DNA of 44,946 nucleotides from an uncultured Solirubrobacterales bacterium (GTDB taxonomy: Bacteria > Actinomycetota > Thermoleophilia > Solirubrobacterales > Solirubrobacteraceae). Numbering within the stretch: the first letter of the stretch is position 1; every line of letters begins with the position of its first letter. The notes beneath the pieces were generated by a model, which was not told where the DNA came from, did not search any database, and saw nothing but the letters and a program-made list of their open reading frames with translations. A program made the position numbers and the translations under genes. Positions 24,256 through 32,450 of this stretch are shown here, piece by piece. The DNA lies in the NCBI GenBank assembly GCA_903821395.1, contig CAIJLJ010000017.1:1-44946 (forward strand). The letters are read 5' to 3'.

Positions 24256-24261
24256 ACGGTA
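24256..24261 (-). promoter_or_regulatory. Possible TACCGT -10 box of sucC
   Basis: TACCGT ends 11 bases before the sucC ATG and would give a leader of only a few bases. Weaker than the other boxes because of its spacing. Confidence 0.3.
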
Positions 24262-24290
24262 GCGGAGAGCGCCCCTTGGCCGTCGCGACC

Positions 24291-24296
24291 TAGACT
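24291..24296 (+). promoter_or_regulatory. TAGACT -10 box of the HAD/MBL gene pair
   Basis: TAGACT ends 7 bases before the ATG at 24304. Confidence 0.45.
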
Positions 24297-24303
24297 AAGC
24301 GCG

Positions 24304-24987
24304 ATGCCACTTCCCAAAAAACCCAAATGGGTCACCTTCGATGTCTATGGAACTCTGATCGATTGGGAGACCGGAGTTAAGACCGCGTTTGCCACCGAGG
24401 CCAAGCGCAGCGGCTTTGAGATCGAGGATCCCGACGCGATTTTCGCCCGCTTCGTCGAACTCCAGCACGAGATCGAGAGCGGCTCGTACGAGCTTTACGC
24501 CGAGGTCCTGCGCCGCGTTGCGATGCAGATCGCCGAGGAGATTAAGTGGGATCTTGAGCCTTCACGTGCCGGCTTCCTGCCTGATTCGGTGCTCCGTTGG
24601 CGCCCTTTCAAGGAGACCAACCTCCAGCTCGGTCGGTTCGCGAAGAAGTTTGAGACAGGACTAATCTCGAACATCGATGACCGCCTGCTCGGCGAGACGC
24701 GCCGCTACCTGCCGCTCGAGTTTGAACTTGTCGTTACCGCCCAGCAGGTTCGCTCATACAAGCCTGAGCCAGCTCACTTCAAGGAGTTTGCACGCCGCGT
24801 TGGCGGCAAGAAGGATTGGGTTCACATCTGCTGCGGGTATGAAGCAGATGTGCTGCCTGCGCTGAAGGCCAAGGTGCCGGTGATTTGGGTCAACCGCACA
24901 AAGCGCAAGCTCGAGCCCAGCGAGAAGAAGCCGACCGCAGAGGTCAAGACGCTGCTGGCCGCCGCGAAGCTGCTCGGCGCCGCGTAG
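24304..24987 (+). CDS. HAD-family hydrolase, type II haloacid-dehalogenase-like
   Basis: A HAD protein of 227 residues with the layout of 2-haloacid dehalogenases: nucleophile Asp13 in FDVYGTLID (Tyr at +2, as in dehalogenases), Ser122 and Asn123 (ISNID), and Lys153 in SYKPEP. Other dehalogenase positions differ. The Asn177, Ser175 and Tyr157 equivalents of L-DEX are Tyr179, Cys177 and Phe159, although Asp182 (matching Asp180) is kept. So dehalogenation is doubtful, and phosphatase or another HAD reaction is as likely. It is the first gene of a pair with the MBL-fold gene 13 bases downstream. Confidence 0.82.
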   Translation: MPLPKKPKWVTFDVYGTLIDWETGVKTAFATEAKRSGFEIEDPDAIFARFVELQHEIESGSYELYAEVLRRVAMQIAEEIKWDLEPSRAGFLPDSVLRWRPFKETNLQLGRFAKKFETGLISNIDDRLLGETRRYLPLEFELVVTAQQVRSYKPEPAHFKEFARRVGGKKDWVHICCGYEADVLPALKAKVPVIWVNRTKRKLEPSEKKPTAEVKTLLAAAKLLGAA

Positions 24988-25000
24988 GGGCCCCAGGGTT

Positions 25001-25771
25001 GTGCGGGTCGTCGCCCTCCACGAGGACGTGCTCGTTGGCCGCTCGGCGTACTGGCAGACCAACTGCACAATCGTCCATTGCGGTGATGAGACCTTCGTGG
25101 TCGATTCGCCGCCGCTCCCAGAGGAGCTCGAGGCGCTCGGCGGCGTGCTTGAACACGTCGGCTGGAGCTGCAGTGGACTACTCGCAACACACGCTGACTG
25201 GGATCACTTGCTCGGCCGGCTCGCCTTTCCGTCCCTTGCGCTTGGCTGCTGCGAGACCAGTTCGGCCCGCCTTGCGGCCGAACCCGGTGCGGCTGCGCGG
25301 GAGCTGCGTGCGTTCGACGAGCAGAACTACGTTGAAAGGCCAGCGCCGCTCTCGCTCGGGCAGGTTCAGGCGCTGCCGGTGCCGGGCGTTCTGGAGATCG
25401 GCGATCAGGAGCTGGAGCTTTATCCGACAGGTGGCCATACGGCCGACGGCATGGCAATCTTCGTTCCGTGGGCGGAGGTTTTGATCTGCGGCGACTACCT
25501 TTCGCCGGTTGAGATCCCGATGCTCTCCGGCGGAGGCTCACGCTCCGAATACCGCGCAACGCTTGAACGGCTGCGCGAACTGGTCGAGCGATCCGAGCAC
25601 GTGATCCCAGGCCACGGGGCGGTGCTTGACCGTACCCGCGCGCTAGCGATACTGGCTGAAGACCTCAGCTACCTCGAAACACTTGAGATGCCGCTCGCGC
25701 GCCGCGACAGCGAGCAGCAGCGGATTCACGCTGCCAACCTGCTCAAAGTCGAAGCCGAGCCGGGTTCCTAG
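25001..25771 (+). CDS. Metallo-beta-lactamase-fold hydrolase
   Basis: An MBL-fold protein of 256 residues. The zinc motif is THADWDHL: His64, Asp66, Asp68 and His69, so the second His of HxHxDH is an Asp. Further ligands are the His in GGHTADGM, the Asp in ICGDYLS and the C-terminal His in IPGHG. The fold hydrolyses esters, thioesters or phosphodiesters; the role here is unknown. The start is GTG, 13 bases after the HAD gene, so the two are likely co-transcribed. Its stop overlaps the convergent acetyltransferase gene by 4 bases. Confidence 0.85.
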   Translation: MRVVALHEDVLVGRSAYWQTNCTIVHCGDETFVVDSPPLPEELEALGGVLEHVGWSCSGLLATHADWDHLLGRLAFPSLALGCCETSSARLAAEPGAAARELRAFDEQNYVERPAPLSLGQVQALPVPGVLEIGDQELELYPTGGHTADGMAIFVPWAEVLICGDYLSPVEIPMLSGGGSRSEYRATLERLRELVERSEHVIPGHGAVLDRTRALAILAEDLSYLETLEMPLARRDSEQQRIHAANLLKVEAEPGS

Positions 25772-26250
25772 GAGTCTGCGCCGAGGTTGCGGCGCAGGTA
25801 GAGGTCGCGGCCACCGTGGCTGTTCTTGATTCCGAAGCCGAGTGATTCATAAAGCTTCAGCGCAGGCTCGTTCGCTTCGTTCACGTCAAGCTCAATTCGT
25901 CGGCTAGCGCGCGCTGTAAGCGCGTGCTCAACCGCGAACTCCGTCAGCGCCCTTCCAAGGCCGCTGCCACGGAAAGGCTCTTCAACGAATAGATCCTCGA
26001 GCAGGCAGTCATTGCCGGCCTGCCAGAGGCCGTAGCGGAAGCGAAGCTGGCAAACACCTACCGCCGGCCCATCATCGATCGCGCCGAGCAGATAATCGGT
26101 TGAGTCGCCGCTCATCAGCTGTGCGACGCCGTCCGTGAAGTCCTGATCGCTCGGCCAGTCGTAGCCAAGGTCGTTGCGGAAACCGAGCAGGAGCCGCGTT
26201 ACTTCACCGGCCTCTTCGACCGATGCGACCCAAACGCGGTTTTTGCTCAT
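25768..26250 (-). CDS. GNAT-family N-acetyltransferase
   Basis: A GNAT acyltransferase of 160 residues. Motif A is clear: LEDLFVEEPF followed by the acetyl-CoA pyrophosphate loop RGSGLGRAL. Motif B appears as NEANEPALKLYESLGF. The acceptor may be a protein, amine or small molecule and cannot be inferred. Its ATG overlaps the stop of the carboxylase alpha-subunit gene by 4 bases (ATGA), so translation is probably coupled to that gene. Confidence 0.9.
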   Translation of the reverse strand: MSKNRVWVASVEEAGEVTRLLLGFRNDLGYDWPSDQDFTDGVAQLMSGDSTDYLLGAIDDGPAVGVCQLRFRYGLWQAGNDCLLEDLFVEEPFRGSGLGRALTEFAVEHALTARASRRIELDVNEANEPALKLYESLGFGIKNSHGGRDLYLRRNLGADS

Positions 26251-28031
26251 TCGGCGAGCGCTTCGCTAACGATCCGAGCGATCGTGTCGCCAGCGCCAAT
26301 CGGTGCGCCTTCGGTGATCGGCAGCTCGGCGATCGTGCCAGCCTTGTGCGCCGTAATCTCGTTCTCCATCTTCATCGCCTCGATGATGCAGAGCAGCTGG
26401 CCTTCTTCGACCTTGTCGCCGGCCTTGACCACGACTTTCCACATGTTGCCCTGGAGCGGAGCTTCAAGCGTGTCGCCGCCACCGCCGCCGCTGCTCTTGC
26501 GCTCGCCGCGCTTTGGCTTCGGTGCGGCCGCGCCTGCAGCCGCTGGCGCGCCACCGCTCGGCGGCGGGCCAATTACGTTGACGTCAAAGCGGCGTCCTGA
26601 AACCTCAACTGTGTATTGCTGCTCGAGCTGCTCGACACCGTCAGCGTCGACTCGTTCGACCGGCTTCTCTGGCGCAGTTGACTTAAGCCACTGCTTGTCC
26701 TCAGTTAGGTCGCGGCAGGTCTCAGCTTTGGCCCACTGATCGGTCGCCAGCAGCGCGCTGTGGAACGGGATCAGCGTTGTGAGCCCTTCGATCTCGTACT
26801 CGCCGAGAGCGCGGAGCATTCGCGCGGTGGCATGCTCGCGGTCAACGTCCCAAACGATCAGCTTCGCGACCATTGGGTCATACATCGGCGTCACTTCGCC
26901 GTTCTCACCGACGCCGGAGTCGACGCGCACGCCGGGCCCTGCTGGCTCGACGTAGCGACCGATTTTGCCGGGAGCGGGGGCGAAGTTCTTCGCAGCGTTC
27001 TCGGCGTTGATGCGGCATTCGATCGCGTGGCCGCGCATCTCAACTTGATCCTGCGTCACCGAGAGCGGCTCACCGGCGGCGGCGCGGATGCCTTCGCGCA
27101 CGATGTCAATGCCGGTGACCATTTCGGTTACGCAGTGCTCAACCTGAACGCGCGTGTTCATCTCGAGGAAGAAGTATTCGCCGTCCTGCAGCATCCCTTC
27201 GACCGTGCCTGCGCCGACGTAGCCAACCGCCTTGGCGGCTTCGACGCCGATCTTGCCGATCTTTGCTCGCAGCTCTTCATCAACAACCCAGGTGGCTGCC
27301 GGTGCTTCTTCGATCAGCTTCTGGTGGCGGCGCTGGATCGAGCAGTCACGCTCGCCAAGATGAATCGTGTTGCCGTGCGTGTCGGCGAGGATCTGAACTT
27401 CGATGTGGCGCGGATCAGGCAGGTAGCGTTCGATGTAGACGCGGCCGTCGCTGAAGAACTTCTCGCCCTCGCGCGAGGCGCCCTCGAATGCTTCCTCTAG
27501 TTCATCGGCAGTCAGCGCTACGCGGAAACCTTTACCGCCGCCGCCGCCCGAGGCCTTGATCGCGACCGGGTAGCCAACCTCTTCATCGATGATCTTGCGC
27601 GCCGCTTCGACGCTCTCGACGGTCTCGGTTGTTCCGGGGACGATCGGTACGCCAGCAGCCTGCATCAGCTCGCGCGCCGACGTTTTGCTGCCCATCGAGT
27701 CGATTGCGCTGGCCGGTGGGCCGATGAAAACGATGTCGTTCTCGGCAAGCAGCTCGGCGAACGGGGCGTTCTCGGCTAGGAAGCCGTAGCCGGGGTGAAC
27801 GGCTTCGGCGCCACTCTCCTTGATTACTTCGAGCAGCTTGTCAACGTTGAGGTAGCTCTCCGCTGCCGGCCCTGGGCCAAGTAGGTAGGCCTCGTCGGCG
27901 GCCTGAACGTGGAGCGCGTCGCGGTCGAGCTCGGAGTAGACGGCGATCGACTTGATCCCCATCTCCTTGCAGCAGCGGATTACACGGAGTGCGATTTCGC
28001 CGCGGTTGGCGATCAGAATTGAGCTGAACAT
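26247..28031 (-). CDS. Acetyl/propionyl-CoA carboxylase alpha subunit (biotin carboxylase + BCCP)
   Basis: The biotin-carrying subunit (594 residues) of an acyl-CoA carboxylase. Residues 1-450 are biotin carboxylase: MFSSILIANRGEIALRVIR at the start, the ATP-grasp loop SGGGGGKGFR (161-170), and ECRINAENAAKNFAP. A Pro/Ala/Gly linker (about 495-520) leads to the biotinyl domain with the modified Lys554 in EAMKMENEI. It carboxylates biotin with ATP and bicarbonate, and passes the carboxyl group to a beta subunit such as the one encoded in this window. Actinobacterial alpha subunits often serve several beta subunits, so it need not be propionyl-specific. The ATG overlaps no other gene; a GNAT gene is coupled at its 3' end. 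Confidence 0.95.
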   Translation of the reverse strand: MFSSILIANRGEIALRVIRCCKEMGIKSIAVYSELDRDALHVQAADEAYLLGPGPAAESYLNVDKLLEVIKESGAEAVHPGYGFLAENAPFAELLAENDIVFIGPPASAIDSMGSKTSARELMQAAGVPIVPGTTETVESVEAARKIIDEEVGYPVAIKASGGGGGKGFRVALTADELEEAFEGASREGEKFFSDGRVYIERYLPDPRHIEVQILADTHGNTIHLGERDCSIQRRHQKLIEEAPAATWVVDEELRAKIGKIGVEAAKAVGYVGAGTVEGMLQDGEYFFLEMNTRVQVEHCVTEMVTGIDIVREGIRAAAGEPLSVTQDQVEMRGHAIECRINAENAAKNFAPAPGKIGRYVEPAGPGVRVDSGVGENGEVTPMYDPMVAKLIVWDVDREHATARMLRALGEYEIEGLTTLIPFHSALLATDQWAKAETCRDLTEDKQWLKSTAPEKPVERVDADGVEQLEQQYTVEVSGRRFDVNVIGPPPSGGAPAAAGAAAPKPKRGERKSSGGGGGDTLEAPLQGNMWKVVVKAGDKVEEGQLLCIIEAMKMENEITAHKAGTIAELPITEGAPIGAGDTIARIVSEALAE

Positions 28032-28041
28032 TCGGCCGGAA

Positions 28042-28047
28042 AGGTTA
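28042..28047 (-). promoter_or_regulatory. Possible TAACCT -10 box of the carboxylase alpha gene
   Basis: TAACCT ends 10 bases before the ATG at 28031, implying a leader of only about 3-4 bases. Confidence 0.3.
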
Positions 28048-28087
28048 CCCGCAGAGCGGATTGAAGGCGGTCTGGACCATGCGCTGC

Positions 28088-28306
28088 TCAGGCTCCGCCC
28101 GCAGCCCAGAGTGGTGGAAGCTGCGGCTGACGTTGCACGCCCTCGCTGAGCGCAGCGACCAGCCAGGCAGGCTGACGCGGCTCTGCCACAGCGGCCGATG
28201 GCGCGTTGTCGTCGAGAAATCGCCGCAGCGCGGCTACGACCGCCGCGGTTTCGACTTCCGAGGCTGCTGGGCTGCTGACTTTGATCTCAACTGGCTGCTC
28301 AGGCAT
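28088..28306 (-). CDS. accE: Small epsilon-like subunit of acyl-CoA carboxylase
   Basis: A 72-residue protein easily missed by gene callers. The N-terminal strand VEIKVSSP is followed by the helix ETAAVVAALRRFLDD, a Pro/Ala linker, and the C-terminal AWLVAALSEGVQRQ. This layout (short strand, AAVVAAL helix, then a Trp-containing AW..AA...GV segment) is that of actinobacterial AccE/PccE epsilon subunits, which bind the beta subunit and stimulate the complex. It lies between the beta- and alpha-subunit genes on the same strand, 56 bases before the alpha gene. A TAGGCT box ends 7 bases before its ATG, which supports a real, separately promoted gene. Identity is inferred from pattern and context. 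Confidence 0.65.
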   Translation of the reverse strand: MPEQPVEIKVSSPAASEVETAAVVAALRRFLDDNAPSAAVAEPRQPAWLVAALSEGVQRQPQLPPLWAAGGA

Positions 28307-28313
28307 CAGCCTG

Positions 28314-28319
28314 AGCCTA
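28314..28319 (-). promoter_or_regulatory. TAGGCT -10 box of the epsilon-like subunit gene
   Basis: TAGGCT ends 7 bases before the ATG at 28306, the commonest box and spacing in this window. Confidence 0.5.
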
Positions 28320-28333
28320 GCGCGACGGCTCTG

Positions 28334-29977
28334 CTAGCTAAGTCCGAGTTGGCCTGGCTTGACGGTCCACGAGAAGGTTCCGGTAGTGCCGTTCCACGGC
28401 GCGCCGGCTGGGTCATTGAGCGGCATCATCGCGGTTGACTTCTGCTTGATCGTCTTCATCCGCACAAGATCGCAGCCGAAGCCAGCGCCGTCTGCGCTGA
28501 CGCGCCCGTAGCCGTGGTGGTCCACGTCGCCGTTCTTGAGCCACGGGTTGGCACCGAGCAGGATGTCGTAGATCGCCTTGCCGGTTTGTGGGAACGGCTT
28601 CTTGGCGTCGTCAGGGGTCCCGATGCCTACCGCAGCGTGTAGCCCGCCGTCGCCGAGCCCTTGGGAGCTGATCGATCCGCCAACAAACTCTGTCGCAACC
28701 GGGTTCGGATCGTCGTCAGTCACGCGGAGATCGCCGGCAGCGAAGGTATGAATGTCACCGACGACGGAGATAACGTTCTTGATTGAGTTGTCGCGGATGT
28801 AGCTGAGAACCTCGGCGCGCTGGGCCTGATATCCGGTCCAGTCATCGAGGTTGTAGTCAGTGGTAGCGCCAAACTTGGTGTTCATCATCATCACCTCGTT
28901 GGCAATCACCTTCCAAGTGGCGGTCGAGTTCTTCAGTCGGTCTTTTAGGAATGCCAGCTGCTTGTCACCGAGGAACTGGCGCGGCGCGTTGATTGCGGCA
29001 ACGTTCTCTGGCTTAGTCAGGTCAACCATCAGCTCGTCGTCGAGCGGCTGGTTTTCGCGGTATTGACGCTCGTCAAGCATGATGATCTCGACGTGCTTGC
29101 CGAAGCGCAGCGAGCGGTAGATCCTCCGGCCTGGGCCACCCTTGATCTCGTTCACCGGCATGCTCTCGAAGAACGCTTGGTAACCGGCCTTCTGGCGAGC
29201 GAGCGAGTACTTCTTAGCAGGGGCAAGGCCGCCGTCAGGGCCTGCGCCGCCAGCATAGTTGTCCTGAACCTCGTGATCGTCCCAAGTTGAGACCATCGCG
29301 AAGTTGGCATGCATTGCGCGCAGGTTGGCGTCGGTGCGGTAGAGCTTGTACTTATCGCGGTACTGCTTCAGCGTCATTGCCTCGCCGATCGGATCGGTAC
29401 GGACGCCATCAGCGCTGGCCGTGTGGTACGCCTCGGCGTAGATGTAGTCGCCGAGGTTGACGACGAAGTCGAGGTCGTCCTTGGCCATCGCGGCGTGAGC
29501 GTTGTAGTAACCGAAGGTGTAGTCCTGGCAGGAGAAGAAAGCGAAGCGGACCTTCTCGTTCGAGTCGGCCGGCAGCGCCGTGCGGAAGCGGCCCACCGGG
29601 CTGTCTTTGCTCTTCGTTGCGAAGCGGTAGTAATACTGCGTGTACGGCTTGAGGCCCTTGATCTGCGCCTTGACCGAGAAGTCCGAGGCGGCGACGGCTG
29701 AGATCTTCTGCTTCGCGACGACCTTGCGGAAGCCCTTGTCGGTTGCTACTTCGAGCGCGACGGGGATTTTCCCAGCGACGTCGTGAAGCCGTGTCCAGAG
29801 CGTCATTCCGGTGGTTGTTGGGTCGCCTGCGATGACGCCCTCAGCAAATGTTCCGCCGGCCGCCGAGGAGAATGCTCGCGGATTGACTCCTGTTGCGAGC
29901 GCCTCAGGAGCGATGACGAGTGCGGCGCCGGCTACTCCAGCGCCGCGAAGGAAGTTACGGCGGGTTGCATCTGACAT
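28334..29977 (-). CDS. phoD: Tat-exported PhoD-family alkaline phosphatase
   Basis: A PhoD-type phosphatase/phosphodiesterase of 547 residues. The N-terminus has a twin-arginine signal (RRNFLRG at 6-12, then a hydrophobic core), as expected for an enzyme exported folded with its metal cofactors. The N-terminal beta domain is followed by the catalytic domain with SCQDYTFGYYNAH, the metal-binding NLGDYIYAEAYH, WDDHEVQDNY, and GDIHTFAAGDL. PhoD enzymes release phosphate from organic esters and depend on Ca/Fe. The start is fixed by GAGAGG 6 bases before the ATG. It interrupts the carboxylase genes without an evident functional tie. Confidence 0.93.
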   Translation of the reverse strand: MSDATRRNFLRGAGVAGAALVIAPEALATGVNPRAFSSAAGGTFAEGVIAGDPTTTGMTLWTRLHDVAGKIPVALEVATDKGFRKVVAKQKISAVAASDFSVKAQIKGLKPYTQYYYRFATKSKDSPVGRFRTALPADSNEKVRFAFFSCQDYTFGYYNAHAAMAKDDLDFVVNLGDYIYAEAYHTASADGVRTDPIGEAMTLKQYRDKYKLYRTDANLRAMHANFAMVSTWDDHEVQDNYAGGAGPDGGLAPAKKYSLARQKAGYQAFFESMPVNEIKGGPGRRIYRSLRFGKHVEIIMLDERQYRENQPLDDELMVDLTKPENVAAINAPRQFLGDKQLAFLKDRLKNSTATWKVIANEVMMMNTKFGATTDYNLDDWTGYQAQRAEVLSYIRDNSIKNVISVVGDIHTFAAGDLRVTDDDPNPVATEFVGGSISSQGLGDGGLHAAVGIGTPDDAKKPFPQTGKAIYDILLGANPWLKNGDVDHHGYGRVSADGAGFGCDLVRMKTIKQKSTAMMPLNDPAGAPWNGTTGTFSWTVKPGQLGLS

Positions 29978-29983
29978 TCGTTA

Positions 29984-29989
29984 CCTCTC
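29984..29989 (-). promoter_or_regulatory. Ribosome binding site of phoD
   Basis: GAGAGG with 6 bases to the ATG. It shows phoD has a conventional leader, unlike most neighbours. Confidence 0.55.
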
Positions 29990-30003
29990 GTAGTTGACCT
30001 ACG
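29989..30003. repeat. Inverted repeat in the phoD leader
   Basis: CGTAG-TTGAC-CTACG: a perfect 5-bp stem with a 5-base loop whose edge touches the ribosome binding site. It could be an operator half-site pair or a translation-affecting hairpin. Confidence 0.35.
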
Positions 30004-30053
30004 CCGAGTATCCACCATTTCGGGCGCGTTGTGCGCCGATAAGCACAGAATCT

Positions 30054-31622
30054 TTACAGCGGAATGTTGCCGTGCTTGCGCTTCGGCTGGTCGACGCGCT
30101 TGGTTAGAAGTGTTTGCAGCGCGTTGATCACCGTCGGTCGCGTTTCGTGCGGAATGATCACGTCGTCGATGTAGCCGCGCTCGGCGGCTGAATAAGGGTT
30201 TGCGAAGCGTTCCTTGTAGTCGGCCATCAGTTCCTCGCGGCGACCTTCGGGCGTCTTCTCGTCGGCCAGCTCGCGGCGGTAGATGATGTTGACCGCGCCT
30301 TCGGCGCCCATCACAGCTACCTCGGCTTGAGGCCAAGCAAAGTTGAAGTCGGCGAGTAGGTGCTTGGAGGCCATAACGTCGTAGGCGCCGCCGTAAGCCT
30401 TGCGCGTAATGACTGTGATCTTTGGCACCGTTGCCTCGGTGTAGGCGTAGAGCAGCTTTGCGCCGTGGCGGATGATGCCGCCCCACTCTTGTGAGGTTCC
30501 GGGCAGGAATCCAGGCACATCGCAGAAGGTCAGGATCGGGATGTTGTAGGCGTCGCAGGTGCGCACGAAGCGCGCTGCTTTCGACGATGCATCAATGTCG
30601 AGCACTCCAGCGAGCTGCGCTGGCTGATTGCCAACAACACCAACCGAGTAGCCGTCGAGCCGTGCGTAACCGCAGATGATGTTCTTCGCCCAGTGCTCGT
30701 GCAGTTCGAAGAACTCGCCGTCATCTACGACAGCTTTGACTACTTCGCGCATGTCGTATGGCTTGTTCGCGTTCTCCGGGACCATGCTGTCGAGTGATTC
30801 GTCCATCCGCTGTGGGTCATCGCTAGGCGCAACCCGCGGGGCCATCTCAAGGTTGTTCTGTGGCAGGAACGAGAGCAAGTAGCGCGTGTCCTCAAGCAGT
30901 GCGTCCTCATCTTCGGCAGCAAGATGAGCGACTCCAGACTTGCTGTTGTGCGTCATCGCGCCGCCGAGCTCCTCGAAGCCGACCTCCTCGCCAGTGACCG
31001 TCTTGATCACGTCAGGGCCGGTGATGAACATGTGCGAGCTCTCTTTGACCATCATGATGAAGTCGGTGATCGCGGGGGAGTAGACCGCGCCGCCGGCGCA
31101 AGGGCCCATGATCAGGCTGATCTGTGGGATCACGCCCGAGCACATCACGTTGCGCACGAATACGTCGCCGTAAGCGCCGAGCGAGACAACTCCTTCTTGG
31201 ATTCGCGCTCCGCCGGAGTCGTTGATGCCGATGACGGGGCAGCCGATCTTCGCGGCTAGATCCATCACCTTGCACATCTTCTCGGCCATCACTTCGCCGA
31301 GCGAGCCGCCAAAGACGGTGAAGTCCTGGCTGAAGACGCATACGCGGCGACCATCGATCGTGCCGTGGCCGGTCACTACGGCGTCACCCCACGGGCGGTT
31401 CTTCTGCATGTCGAAGTCGAAGGTGCGGTGGCGCATGAAGGTGTCGAGCTCCTGGAACGAGCCTTCGTCGAGCAGCTTCTCGATCCGCTCACGCGCTGTG
31501 TACTTGCCACGGTCGTGCTGCTTGGCCTCAGCTTCAGGCGAGGAGTGCATTGCCTTCTCGCGCATCTCGCCAAGCAGCGCGAGTTTTGCGGTGAAGTCTT
31601 CGGCCTCAGGTGCGGTCGCCAT
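30054..31622 (-). CDS. pccB: Propionyl-CoA carboxylase beta subunit
   Basis: The carboxyltransferase (522 residues, normal length) that moves carboxyl from biotin to an acyl-CoA. The N-terminal crotonase-like half contains the oxyanion loop [12 protein letters not shown] and [12 protein letters not shown]. The C-terminal half contains DVPGFLPGT and [14 protein letters not shown]. Asp415 in that last motif matches Asp422 of Streptomyces PccB, which selects propionyl-CoA; acetyl-CoA-preferring homologues have Ile. So (S)-methylmalonyl-CoA is the likely product. A promoter box lies 10 bases upstream of the ATG. The epsilon-like and alpha genes follow on the same strand beyond phoD. Confidence 0.95.
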   Translation of the reverse strand: MATAPEAEDFTAKLALLGEMREKAMHSSPEAEAKQHDRGKYTARERIEKLLDEGSFQELDTFMRHRTFDFDMQKNRPWGDAVVTGHGTIDGRRVCVFSQDFTVFGGSLGEVMAEKMCKVMDLAAKIGCPVIGINDSGGARIQEGVVSLGAYGDVFVRNVMCSGVIPQISLIMGPCAGGAVYSPAITDFIMMVKESSHMFITGPDVIKTVTGEEVGFEELGGAMTHNSKSGVAHLAAEDEDALLEDTRYLLSFLPQNNLEMAPRVAPSDDPQRMDESLDSMVPENANKPYDMREVVKAVVDDGEFFELHEHWAKNIICGYARLDGYSVGVVGNQPAQLAGVLDIDASSKAARFVRTCDAYNIPILTFCDVPGFLPGTSQEWGGIIRHGAKLLYAYTEATVPKITVITRKAYGGAYDVMASKHLLADFNFAWPQAEVAVMGAEGAVNIIYRRELADEKTPEGRREELMADYKERFANPYSAAERGYIDDVIIPHETRPTVINALQTLLTKRVDQPKRKHGNIPL

Positions 31623-31632
31623 TAGGCGCCTG

Positions 31633-31638
31633 AGTCTA
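31633..31638 (-). promoter_or_regulatory. Possible TAGACT -10 box of pccB
   Basis: TAGACT ends 10 bases before the pccB ATG, implying a very short leader. Confidence 0.35.
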
Positions 31639-31680
31639 GATGCTGGGCAGGGCGACAGGGCGTGAGGTCGCCCGCTGCGC

Positions 31681-32370
31681 TCAGGAGCGTGAGAAAGGGC
31701 GGTGGTGCGCGGCGCCGAGGTCGTCGAGCACGGTATTGAGAATCGCGTCGATCGATTCGGCGCTCATCGGCGCCGGTTCGGGCGCTTCGGTGCTGACTTC
31801 GGGCTCAACTTCGGGGACGACGATTGGGTCAGGCATCGGTTCGGGCGCCGCTTCAGGTTCAGGCGTCGGCTCTGGCTCCGGATCGGGCGATGGCTCGTCG
31901 CTGGCTGCGACCGGCCGCGGCGGGTCGGGAATCGGTGGGCCGAAATCGAGCAGGCGCGCGAGGAAGCCACGCTTGACCGGAGGCTCCGGCGTGGGCGCTG
32001 GTTCGGCCTTCGTGATCGTCGGCGTTGGTGCCGGTGCCGGTGTCGGAGCGACGGCAATCGGCTCTGGCGCGGGCGCTTCCACAGCGCGGATTACTTCAGC
32101 TTCGGGCGTCAGGACTGGGGCCTCGACCGCTGGGGGGTCTTCAACTTCGACCTCCAGCGTCACCTTCGTTCCCCAACCCGCCGATGCGATGGCCACCGTG
32201 CCGCTAACTGCATCGCCCTCCCAGGCGACAGTGGTTTCGGGATCGGTCCCGGTTATGCGGATTTCGCCAAAGGCATGTAGGCGCCGGCCAAGCGATTTCT
32301 GATCGCTGACCTCGGCCCAAAGTTCTGGCGAAGACTTAACAAGCCTGCGCTCTGCGCTGTGCGCTGACAT
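31681..32370 (-). CDS. Mini SRPBCC-like domain with long Pro/Glu-rich tail
   Basis: A 229-residue protein in two parts. Residues 1-77 look like a shortened SRPBCC/START-type domain: [19 protein letters not shown], then [11 protein letters not shown] and the typical [11 protein letters not shown] strand, but without the long C-terminal helix of full domains. Residues 78-210 are low-complexity, with many PEPxP and PTPAP repeats, broken by a short basic and hydrophobic patch ([12 protein letters not shown]). The last 20 residues form a possible helix ([15 protein letters not shown]). Acidic composition suggests a disordered, perhaps surface or scaffold role. No function is known. It lies 58 bases upstream of pccB on the same strand. 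Confidence 0.65.
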   Translation of the reverse strand: MSAHSAERRLVKSSPELWAEVSDQKSLGRRLHAFGEIRITGTDPETTVAWEGDAVSGTVAIASAGWGTKVTLEVEVEDPPAVEAPVLTPEAEVIRAVEAPAPEPIAVAPTPAPAPTPTITKAEPAPTPEPPVKRGFLARLLDFGPPIPDPPRPVAASDEPSPDPEPEPTPEPEAAPEPMPDPIVVPEVEPEVSTEAPEPAPMSAESIDAILNTVLDDLGAAHHRPFSRS

Positions 32371-32450
32371 CGTCGTCTTTGATTCCCTTCGGCTAAGACC
32401 ATTCCTGCCGAAAATGGGCTCTGCAACGCGGCGCCCGCGGCGCTATTCGA

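Noticed and set aside
1-24987. A dichloroethane-type degradation pathway (dehalogenase, alcohol dehydrogenase, haloacid dehalogenase)
   Set aside because: The HAD protein lacks key dehalogenase residues, the genes are 23 kb apart and no aldehyde dehydrogenase is present; only the first two steps have any local support.
24822-25559. 245-codon Arg/Pro-rich minus-strand frame across the HAD and MBL genes
   Set aside because: It overlaps two well-supported plus-strand genes and has the Arg/Pro/Ser bias of a shadow frame.
26760-27500. 246-codon open frame opposite the carboxylase alpha gene
   Set aside because: Antisense to the conserved biotin carboxylase domain; the apparent protein mirrors its codon structure.
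31640-32302. Gly/Ser-rich 220-codon frame opposite the Pro/Glu-rich gene
   Set aside because: Its repeats are the reverse complement of the PEP/PTP codons; the minus-strand frame has the SRPBCC-like domain and so is the real gene.
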